Origin: Diploscapter coronatus
Taxonomy: Eukaryota; Nematoda; Chromadorea; Rhabditida; Rhabditidae
Assembly (NCBI GenBank): GCA_964036155.1
Contig: OZ038423.1
Coordinates: forward strand, 52,715,249 to 52,779,248
DNA: 64,000 bases
Reading direction: 5' to 3'
The notes beneath the pieces were generated by a model. That model saw only the letters and a list, made by a program, of their open reading frames with translations. It searched no databases and was not told the origin of the DNA. Shown in pieces: positions 35,256-44,800 of this stretch (position 1 is its first letter; every line of letters starts with the position of its first letter). The position numbers were made by a program, and so were the translations under genes.

Positions 35256-36226
35256 ATGTGGAAATCACCGATAGTGTCGCTCTGCGTGGGTGGGGAAACG
35301 TTCAAAACAAGGCTCGAGACAATTCGATCGAAGGGCGGACTGCTGGCTAGTCTCTTCGAAGGGGATTGGAAGTCGAAACTCGATTCGGTAGGTTTTTAGA
35401 ATTTTTAGCGGAATCTATCGCAACGTAATGCATTTAAGTCACAGAAAAATGAATTTGTTGCCTTAAGATCAGACCTAGCGAGGATTTAAATTAGAATGGT
35501 CGTGCGACCTACCCTCTATAATACTTCCTCCACAATTTTGCGCCTCTAACCTTAATTTACAAAAAAAATTCTTCGATTTTGATGAAGTCATCACGTAGAT
35601 TTGGCTACTGCGACTTACACTCGTATATTTTTTGAGTCTGACTCAAATGCTCACTAGGTCTGCTTGAGATATTCTCTTGGTTTTAGAGCAGTATAAGAAT
35701 TATTTTGTTTCAAACTTGGTCAATACTATGCAATGATTTCAGGATGGTCAAATATTCATAGACAGAGACGGAGCAGTGTTCCATGCTCTGCTCAACTATC
35801 TGCGAGATGGAACGACCATTCCACTTCCTAGTGACACATACCTTCTCGAGAGAATTCTTCATGAAGCTAGGCATTTATCAAAAACTAAATCTAGGTCAAC
35901 CATGATTTTAGATATTTCGGACTCAAAGAGTTGGTCGCGTTTATCGAAAAGAAACTCGCCTATGAGCCGCTGCCGATCACTCAAAAGTTTGAGATGTGAA
36001 ATTTCAGTTAGAAAGATCTGAATATTTTAGAAGATCAACGTCCAAAATAAGAAAATCGGTTAGAACCCTGCAAATCAGGGAGGAATTAAAGAGGGAAATC
36101 AAGAGGGAGAAAATGCAGAGTATCGAGAAAATTCAGCCTCCAAATATTCAAGCACCTTTGCCGCCATTTTCTGCAGGTGTGGTGGATTTTCAAAAGAAAA
36201 GAATGAGGATGCGTTCATACTTTTGA
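35256..36226 (+). CDS. BTB/T1 (KCTD-like) domain protein
   Basis: Residues 5-110 form a potassium-channel-tetramerisation type BTB fold: SLCVGGETFKTRLETI at the start, then LASLFEGDW, DGQIFIDRDGAVFHALLNYL and ARYFGLKELV. Such proteins are usually CUL3 adaptors or oligomeric scaffolds; no channel membrane segment is present. Four exons close in phase to 179 aa: 35256-35387, 35743-35870, 35912-35995, 36031-36226. The 41-bp intron at 35871 has a GC donor, required to restore ARYFGL. The last intron (35996-36030) would be only 35 bp; if it is not spliced, the protein stops at 35998 after QKFEM. The last exon adds a basic, coiled-coil-like stretch (EELKREIKREKMQSIEK) and a proline-rich end. Partner and pathway unknown. 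Confidence 0.75.
35470..35660. repeat. MITE-like element with CAGACCTAG termini
   Basis: Begins CAGACCTAGCGAGGA and ends AATGCTCACTAGGTCTG, imperfect inverted ends of CAGACCTAG-GAG type. The inner right part (CTCGTATATTTTTTGAG then CTCAAATGCTC) is shared with 7747-7838. Lies in the first KCTD intron. Another right-end-like piece (GTGCTCCCTAGGTCTG) is at 59759-59774. Confidence 0.55.
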
Positions 36227-36467
36227 CATCGTGTCAGTGTCAAATGTCAAAAATAGCGAACATAAATGAGAGGAAACAAAGAAGACAAGTACACAATGTA
36301 TTTTGCAAAGTGATAAAGTCGAACAATTTGACATAAAACCGTTCGATGCCAAGAAATTTTAACGCTGATTGCGATGTCCAAAAATATGAACGCACCCTAA
36401 GAAGAATAAAATACTTGCAGCAGCCAATTTGAGACCGACTTCTCACAATCAACAGATAAAACTTGAA

Positions 36468-37215
36468 ATGCCGCAGAAGAAATCGGATCAGGAAAAAGAG
36501 GGAAGGAATGGGAATGCGAACAGTCCTGGGGGGAAGACTAGTGACAATTGCAAGAAGGCTCTCTCCATCTCACTTCCGAGGAATTTCGCGTAAACTTGGA
36601 AATTTTATCAAATAGAGTAGAAAATCTTGATTCTAAGGTTTTCAAGAAAAAAATATAGAAAGAAAGTAGAACAGTCCAAAGATTAGATGACAAAATCCTG
36701 TGATTTCAGCTAAAATCATATTCGTATTCTTCGGGGACTAAAAGGGCATTGCATATTTTAGACATGTGGCTCATGTTGGTTGGACTGGGAATGGGAAGAT
36801 TCTGAACGAGCATTTGCTGCAGAAAGAGGACCCCACTGTCAAGGCGATCATCAATGCTGCGAATGAGGCTGATTTGACTGTTAGCAATAATCTAATGCCA
36901 GAAATGATAATGCAATATTTAGCCCGTCTATAATGTTGTCAGTGGGCAAGATGCTATCTATGGAAGTCAAGCTGTTGAGGTGAAATTTCTTCCATGCCCT
37001 AGGGAAACTTGAAATTTCAAAACGAATTGAAGAAAACGTGTGCAAAGAAATTGTTCTATCATATCCAAAAATTGTAGGTGATTCTAAGCGGCCCATTAAT
37101 AAAGACGAAAGACCAGAAAGATGTGCCTGTGACAGAGACAACGCTCTACACGCAACCCTACAAGCAGAGCAGGCAGACGAATGCGCCTCCCCCTCCTCCC
37201 AAACCGAGCAAATGA
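36468..37215 (+). CDS. Small CRIB-domain, polyproline protein (putative Cdc42/Rac effector)
   Basis: Four exons close to 144 aa: 36468-36589, 36762-36879, 36923-36979, 37078-37215. Residues 34-47 (ISLPRNFAHVAHVG) fit the CRIB consensus I-S-x-P-x-F-x-H-x-x-H-V-G exactly, followed by the W that WASP-type CRIBs have. Such motifs bind GTP-loaded Cdc42 or Rac. The C-terminus NAPPPPPKPSK is a probable SH3 ligand. A basic, low-complexity N-terminus precedes the CRIB. There is no WH1, kinase, WH2 or acidic VCA region, so it is much shorter than WASP or PAK. It could be a WASP-derived mini-effector or a nematode-specific adaptor. AG at 36419-36420 (ACTTGCAG) is a candidate trans-splice acceptor; AATAAA follows at about 37240. 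Confidence 0.75.
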
Positions 37216-37298
37216 GGAAATGCATTTCATTCAAGAGGAATAAAAAATTTGAATAATGAGCTATTTATCAAAGATTCATTTTTATGTACGTGTGCTAT

Positions 37299-38156
37299 TT
37301 ATTTTCCTAAAGAAAAAACATCTGAATTCACAAGAAATTGTAAAAAGGAAAAAAAAACAACTAGAAAAGAGATAAAATTGATCCGACCAAAATTTATTAC
37401 CTTTACGAGATGAAAGATGTGGTCGTTCCGACTGCAGGAAATGGATATGGATTGCAGTGATGGGGACAAATGGTGTGCTGTTCGTCTGCCTGTCTGATAG
37501 TTTGGGTGTCTGCCTGATAGCTCAGCTCGCGCGTCCTCGATCATCCCTGAATTATCTGCTTCATATTCGTTCGGATCCGCGCTTGCCGCCTGCAAACATT
37601 GCAAATATCGTTTCAACTAAAAAAGAGAATCAGGAATCAGAGTTCAATGTTGGTGATCATTTTGACGATTTCAATGACAATGAAAAACGGATTATTGCAA
37701 GAATAACGTTTTCCAAACTGAGGTCAATTTCGGTGTCATTTCATCAGTCCGAATTTTTAAACCATGCCAAAATATGTAAATTCAAAGACAAAATAAAGAA
37801 ATGAAAGAAAAGATAATTCAGCAAATTTCTACCTTCTGGATCCATTTCAGGCACTTTGCAATCCTCAATCGAACTAGACTTTTCTGATAAATCAAATCTT
37901 CTTGGGAAGAAAACGAACCAGACTTTCTGTTACACAAATCCTAGAGTTCTGTAACAAAAATTTAGCGAGATCCTCAATAAATTTTGCTACAGAACGCCCG
38001 ACATCCAGATAATCACACCGATTGCAAACATTTCAAAGAACAGAAAGTCACTCAACAATCAGACCTCGATTTCGGTGGTTGTTTAGCTGCTAGAAGATGT
38101 GGTAATGAAGACAAATGATTTTACGAGTTTTGTAAAGTAGGAAGTCGTGAAGACAT
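37299..38156 (-). CDS. Tentative small membrane protein gene
   Basis: No family recognised. On the minus strand four exons close exactly in phase to 158 aa: 38156-38125, 38050-37991, 37926-37833 and 37589-37299. The start ATG lies one base after an AATTAG acceptor on that strand, as for other genes here. Exon 2 encodes a hydrophobic segment (FEMFAIGVIIWMSGVL) suggesting one membrane helix. A charged middle (SADPNEYEADNSGMIEDARAE) and a second hydrophobic stretch near the end follow. AATAAA lies on the minus strand just after the stop. The gene would converge on the CRIB gene with about 80 bp between stops. Exon 2 uses an unusual TTGAG acceptor, and no homologue was recalled, so it could be an accident of open frames. 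Confidence 0.4.
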
Positions 38157-38554
38157 TCTAATTTCGGCAAGTAAAAATGCGCGGAGAAAGCTGCAGGAAA
38201 AAATAGGAAAACAATCAAGAGAAAGAAGCTTTCTGTTGTCGGTTCAATATTCGACGTCGAGAATACCACGTTAACGTGAAACGAAGAAAAATCGAGAAAA
38301 CGACGAAAAATAGAAAGAAAACGGAAAAAATCGAGAAATCCCGCCAATTTTTGAATGGCAAGTGGTTGAAAACGGAGAAGCGGTTGGAAAAGAAAATCTC
38401 ATTTTGCCATTCGTGGTGATTGTGCGTCCAGCGAGAGGTCGGTTCTGAGTTTTCTCTCGATTTTTCTAAATTTTGGGATTTTTTTTTTTCTAGATCTTTT
38501 CAAAAATCTTCTTTAACTGGGAATGGTGGTTGTGATTTCAGAATCTCAGCTACG
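38157..38554. other. Upstream region of the CBD proteoglycan gene
   Basis: About 400 bp shared as a divergent promoter if the minus-strand gene is real. An isolated acceptor (GATTTCAG, AG at 38540-38541) lies 13 bp before the next ATG, a likely spliced-leader site. No defined motif recognised. Confidence 0.35.
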
Positions 38555-40858
38555 ATGTTGCGATCCAGTGCAATGGTGGTGTGGATGACGTGTCTGCTGG
38601 CGACTGCTTGGGGTCGTTACTTGAATGAGGACGACTACGGCATGATACCGATGCAGGACATGGAGACTGAGGCTGTGACCGAGACCCAACCCATCGAGAA
38701 CAGCGGCGCTGGCAGTCAGCAAGTGCAGCAGATGGGATATGCCTATGGAAATCAGCAGCAAACGACCACTTCCTCGGAGCTGCCTCCCACTTCCGCTCCC
38801 ACCCAGATGCTCGACATCCCCATGCCTTCGGACAACAACTACAATCAGTACTCGGGTTATGGATCAGGTTGGATAGAGATTTGTCAGTTCAGAGGAGATG
38901 TGAAATTTTAGGCTATGGCGAGGAGTACAATTCCGGTTCGTCGGGCGAGGAGTACAATTCCGGTGCGTCGGGTGAAGAGAGCGGATCCGGTCTGATGGGA
39001 TTCGATCCGATTCCTGAAAATGAAGAAGGCAGTGGTGAAGGTCAGCAGCAGAATCAGATGAAGTGCCAACATAATTTTGTTTGCAGGTTCCGGTTTGTTC
39101 TCGCCTTCTGACTGCTCGAATCTGGCCGATGGCAACTACACCATGTCGGCTTGTGGCCACCAATTCTTGGCCTGCTCCAACGGTCTGCCCCATGTGATGG
39201 ACTGCCCTGCCGACCTAGTCTACAATGCGGAACTCAACATGTGCGACTGGTCACACAATGTTGTAGGCTGCGAAGGATCTGGGGGAGAAATCACCAGTGG
39301 CGAGCCCGTCCCCGAGGAATCGGGTAGGAAGATTTAGCCAGAAGTAATGGACGATTGAGTTTGCAGGCAGCGGTGCAGCTTCGGGTGAAGAATCTGGAGA
39401 AGTTTCTGGAGAGGAGTCGTCCGGAGAAGAGAGCGGTCTGACTCCCACCGAGCCGATGATCCTGCCTCTGCCTCCTGTCGAGCAGCCTGCAACCACAACT
39501 CTACCAGCTACGACCAGCACTGCACAGATCATTCAGGAATCCACTATTGAAAGTAGGAAGGTTTTTTAGCCAGAAATAATGGACGATTGAATTTGCAGGC
39601 AGCGGTGCAGCTTCGGGTGAAGAGTCGGGAGAAGTTTCTGGAGAGGAATCGTCCGGAGAAGAGAGCGGTCTGACTCCCACCGAGCCGATGATCCTGCCTC
39701 TGCCTCCTGTCGAACAGCCTGCAACCACAACTCTACCAGCTACGACCAGTACGGCACAGATCATTCAGGAATCCACTACTGAAAGTAGGACGAGTTATTG
39801 TTTCATGAATGCTTAAATATGCTCGTTTCAGGTTCTGGACTCGAGCCCCTCCCTTCTACTTCTACTGCCGAGCCTGAAACATCCGGGATTGAAGAAACGA
39901 CTCCATTGGCTGAGGGCAGCTCAACTGAAGCAGAGGCAGAACTGTCGGGAGAGGAGGGCAGTGGAGAGCTGCTTGGGGAGAACCAGTCTACTACTACTGG
40001 TGAGCCAGAAATGAAGGAGGAAAATTCAATGCAACGAAGAATTTCAGCCACTCCCTCAACAAGCACGATCCCTGCAGTGACTGAGGTCGAGACAGAAGAG
40101 CAGGTGCAAATGACTACGGGTGAGGAGAGATGAATTAATTGAATGATGATGAATATGCAGTCTTTTCAGCAATGCCCACAAGCACTTCCACTCAGTCCGA
40201 CTCGGCGATCATTTCCATTGTTGTGCGTCGCAGCCAACTGGACGAATCGCTGCGCGACCAGTCCACCGACTGCTCGGCGCGTGCCGATGGAAACTACCAG
40301 CTGACTCGTTGCTCTGGCCGCTTCCTTTCCTGCTCCAGCGGAATCGGCCACCTCATGAACTGCCCCGACCAGCTCGTCTTCAATGCTCCGATCAATGCCT
40401 GCGACTTCCCCAGTGCGCTCATGTGCGATGAGAAGTCTGCCGGTCAGTCAATGTTTCACTTTGTGATTTTACAAGTTTTACGCGAAGACTCGTATATAAT
40501 CACGAACTTGGGCTCGAGAGCAATAAAAAAGTAACATAATGAATTTTTCTAATTGATGAGGATGATTCTTGATGAATTTTACAAAGGCCATAAACTATCG
40601 AAAGATTGAAGAAGACTTAATTTCAATGTTTTTCACCTACTCAATCATTTGATTCTTGTAGTTACAGACACAGGTGCGGAATCGGACACCTTGTGCAGTT
40701 CCGACGGCATGTTCGCAACGGAGTCGTGCAGTCCGAACTTCCACCACTGCATCAACGGCAAGCTGTTCGACCTGTCGTGCGACCCTGGACAGCTGTTCAG
40801 CTGGGCGAGAGAGCTCTGTCTGCCTGCCGTCGAATTCCCCGAGTGCGATCTCCACTAG
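38555..40858 (+). CDS. Secreted three-CBD chondroitin-proteoglycan-like protein (CPG type)
   Basis: Nine exons close to 589 aa: 38555-38867, 38912-39040, 39087-39323, 39367-39552, 39599-39784, 39832-39999, 40048-40119, 40161-40442, 40662-40858. A signal peptide ([14 protein letters not shown]) precedes an acidic Ser/Gly/Glu-rich chain. Three six-cysteine peritrophin-A chitin-binding domains lie at about residues 150-205, 458-510 and 530-585, with motifs such as [16 protein letters not shown] and CDWS. The many SGEE/SGEEGSG runs resemble chondroitin attachment sites of C. elegans CPG-1/CPG-2, which build the eggshell. Exons 4 and 5 are a near-identical tandem pair. All internal introns are phase 1, so exon gain or loss never breaks frame. 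AATAAA at about 41016. Family is firm; eggshell role is inferred. Confidence 0.88.
39324..39784 (+). repeat. Tandem duplication of one intron plus exon (about 230 bp x 2)
   Basis: Unit 1 is 39324-39552 (43-bp intron plus 186-bp exon), unit 2 is 39553-39784 (46-bp intron plus 186-bp exon). They are nearly identical in exon and intron, including AATGGACGATTGA in both introns. The exon encodes [17 protein letters not shown] followed by a Pro/Thr-rich stretch, so the duplication adds 62 residues with more potential glycan sites. Recent by its high identity. Confidence 0.92.
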
Positions 40859-41854
40859 GCCCTCACCAAAACATCTCCAATATTTGGACACTCAAATCCA
40901 CGTTTTATTCTAGCATTTTGATCTCATTATCTGCATTTTCATGTAAATTTGCATCTTCCACTTTGATCTCTTCAATCTGTCCAATATTCATGTGATTTTA
41001 GCTGCACCTTGAAAGAATAAACTCCATGAATTGAAACCAATGGAATCTTGTAAAGTTGTCTAAAATCTTGAAATAGGAAGACTAGATTTTAAAATCATAT
41101 TCAACTCGAAACTTAATCGAGTGGTGGGAAGCATTGAGGGACTTTCATGAGAAGTTGGCTGTGTTCAAGAATTGTTTGATCTTCGGAGTTTTTAATGTCG
41201 GGCGAGAAAACCCTTCGTTTCAACATTTACAATAACCTGCCAGCTCAGGGCATATGATTCAAATGAAGATAGAATTGCGGAAAGTTCAGGCGATAGGTTA
41301 ATTTCCTAGTATTTAGTAAGTGAGATATGAACATTTATTTCGAACAAAAAAATTCCATGAAGAAAAATACTGAAGGAAAAATAAAATTTAGAGTTTAAAA
41401 ATCCAAATTTCACCCTTCAAAATACATTTTGGAAAGCGAATTCACGCTTCTACGTATTTATATTAGCACCCCATGTTCCGATTGTTGCACAGAACCGTTT
41501 TATCGGATGTATCATCGAACTAGATAGAATCTTTCGGGACATTCGAAGTTTGAAAGATACTTCTTTCTCAAATTTTTGGTTCCAAACTACCATATTTCTA
41601 CCACACGCATTTTTGCAAGAGAGCGGAGCTCGGGGGCTATAATTACTAGCTGAAATGTTCTCTAAACAACGAGTCGCATCTATATTTAGCTTTAAAACTC
41701 TAATCCAGATTTATTAACCTGCATACAGAACAATCATGAAATGATAGGTGATTTACCGGTAATTTTGAAAGAAACGGTAAATGAAAGACTAGAAATTGGC
41801 CCGATCACCCGAAAGAACGACTAACAATCTAACAAAATTATGGTAATAGGTTTA
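40859..41854. other. Convergent intergenic region, CPG-like gene / tyrosinase gene
   Basis: About 1 kb, AT-rich, between the stop codons of two convergent genes. Holds AATAAA near 41016 and a dispersed repeat at 41495-41640. No gene seen. Confidence 0.4.
41495..41640. repeat. Dispersed repeat copy
   Basis: Partner of 8090-8232: same order of pieces including GGTTCCAAACTACC, CATTTTTGCAAG and TTTATCGGAT-like start, about 65-70% alike by eye. Intergenic. No terminal repeats recognised. Confidence 0.45.
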
Positions 41855-44800
41855 TCAGTTTGCTTCTAGTAAGTCGGAAGGCTGCCTAAATATATGGCTC
41901 GTATTATGATGAAAATCTTCATTCATTGATTCGAGCGAAAGGGACTCGCTATTTGTAGCAGTTTTTGCAGCTTGTATTCTCGCCTGAATTTTCAATGAAA
42001 AATACCTGAATAGTTGTATCATCACTGATCGACTTCTAATTGAAAGGCAAGATAAATGTATTCTAATGGCTAATTTCTCATAGTAATTAGGAAAAAGTAT
42101 TTTCATCAGATCTCCATGAAAATTCTCGAATATAGCTATTTAAGATTTCAGTTACATTATTTCATGGTTTTGCTTTATTATTTAGTAGGTGAAAACTTGA
42201 TTCTTTTTGTTCAATTTATCTCATGCGATTTTCAAATTCTTAATTTGATTATTTAAGTGCCAGAACAAGTTACATTAATTTTTAAAATACGTATATGCAT
42301 ACCGCTTGAACGCATCTTCCATTCCAGCATCGACTTCCATAGCAGGCATCTAGCCCTTCAAATCCCCGACAATTGCCATTCATCTTGACTTTTGCGACAC
42401 AATGAGGAAAACCCCTAAAATACGCATTTATTTCAACTTCACTTAAATAATCACTAAACCGAGTATCACAGAACAGATAAGGTGAGTCACAGTTAGGATT
42501 CGGCTGAGAACATGCGGCTCTCGGTGCATATCGATAGAGAAAGTCTGTGTACATGTTAGATAGACCTAAATTTGGGAAACAATGACCCCACAAAATACAA
42601 TGGAGCAACAGCAAGAAGGTAATTCAGCAAAGTAAAAATCATGAAGATAAAATATTTCCGTTCTTAGCTTATGGATTATAAAAAAAAAGAAAGGAAAAAG
42701 TCGTACTAACCATCGCGATTAATGAGATTGGGAAATGGTCGCATCGAAGCATAAGAGAAGTGCATCGAGTTTGTACAGGAATTGTTATCAGGAGCATAAT
42801 CCTACGGTAATGTATTTTTTGAGTATGAAAAGTTATCATTCCCCTAGCTTCATAGGTATGATTTTCATTATAATGCACCTATTTTTGGAAATCTATGTTT
42901 CTAAAAGCTAGTTTACTCACAGTTTCTCGATATTCTCTCGGCTGTCTCATTTGTCTCCACAGTTCGAACAGATAATCGACAAAAGAGTGATGAACGAAGA
43001 ATATCGGCTGAAATTCATATCTTGAGTAACCGTTATTTCGTATGAGTTACATCATTGGCAGAAGTGCTCGGTGGTTTCATGTTGCCTCCGATCCAAAGAT
43101 GAACACTTGAGTGGACGTATTCTATTGCACCGTAATTATTTCGGTAAGGACAACCTGAAGTTAGGAGACATTTATTGAGGTCAAAATAATCTGACAGCTT
43201 GACCAATTCGATCGAAACAATTAGCTTCATCTAGCGATTCATCAAGTAAAATGATAATTATTCGAAAACTTGAGTAATGATGTTTAGGGAACGCAGAGAG
43301 TTCGTCCCTGCATTTTCTGTTTTAATTTTAAGACGCATTCTTTGAATAACCTGAACAAACTATTAAGAGCGACCGGACAACTGCAAAAGTGTCTCGGATC
43401 CGAACCAAACTTATATGGTGGATACACCCATGGGCCCTAATCACAAAAATGGGGAGATCAGGTCCCGCCCCCAAAAGTGGGCGGGGCTAGGTGGGGGTCA
43501 AAGTTGGGTGTTTTCACGATTTGGCACCCCTCAGGGGGTATAAAGAAAACTTTTTTGCTATGAAAGATTTTCGAAAAATTTAAAAAGGATGAACATGGTC
43601 ATGGAATGTACTTTCTAAAAATATAATGGTTTAGGGGGTCAGCCACTTGCTGGGTATGGGAGGGGGTCCTGAAGTCAAAAAGTGTCAAAAGTGGCAGTTT
43701 CAAAACATGCATTTTTTGCATAAAATCGATTTTCCTGAAAAGTTTAAGGCGAGTTCCAAAAATCTGATGATATATTCGAATTCTACGTATCAAATTACCC
43801 TAAAAACAGTCATAAAATAGATAGGTTAGGTATGCCACTTTTGAGAAAAAAACGGTTAAAGTCCACAAGTCAGAGTATGCTTGAATATTAACTACTGCAA
43901 ATAGCACAAAGAAAACTTTTTTTCTATAAAAGATTTCCGAAAAATTTAAAAAGAATGAACATGGCCATGGAATGTACTTTCTAAAAATATATAGGATTAG
44001 GAGATCAACCGCTTGCTGGATGTGGGAGGGGTCCTGATGTCAAAAATGGCAGTTTCAAAAACATGTATTTTTGTATAAAATCGATTTTACTGAGCAAATT
44101 TAGAGGGAGTTCCAAAGATCTAATGCTATATTCGAATTCTCCAGGTAAAACTACGTTAATATAAATCCTAAAAAGCATAGGTTAGGTATGATCCTTTTGA
44201 GAAAAATGTCCCGATATCAAAATGAGTGTATGCTGACCCCGGTTTTCTGCATAAAATCGATTTTCCTGAAAAGTTTAGGGGAAGTTCCAAAGATCTAATG
44301 CTATATTCGGATTCTACGTATCAAATTATCCTAAAATAACTCCTAAAAAGCATAGGTTAGGTATGATCCTTTTGAGAAAAATGTCCCGATATCAAAATGA
44401 GTGTATGCTGACCCCGGTTTTCTGCATAAAATCGATTTTCCTGAAAAATTTTAGGAGAAGTTCCAAAAATCTGATACTATATTCGAATTCTACGTATTAA
44501 ATTACCCCAAAATCAGTTATAAAAGGCATGAACTAGGTATGACACTTTTGAGAAAAAGGGTCCCGATTTCAAAAATAGGGTATGCCAACTTCCCATTTTT
44601 GCAGAAAATCGATTTTTCTAAAAACTTTTAAGAGAAGTTCCAAAAATTTTATGCTATATTCGGATTCTACGTATCAAATTACCCTAAAACCAGTCCTAAA
44701 ATAGATAGGTTAGGTATGACCCTACACTTTGCCATTGCACCAAAGTTGGCGACCCAAATATCGAAATTTCAATTTTGAGGGTTAGACCCCACAATCTGTA

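Noticed and set aside
36880..36922. Reading the CRIB protein through to the stop at 36933
   Set aside because: A clean 43-bp GT-AG intron joins in phase to exons that end in a convincing polyproline tail.
42415..42459. Continuous open frame through this part of tyrosinase
   Set aside because: Removing the 45-bp GT-AG intron restores TRGFPHC, which matches nematode tyrosinases. The read-through sequence is an AT-rich filler.
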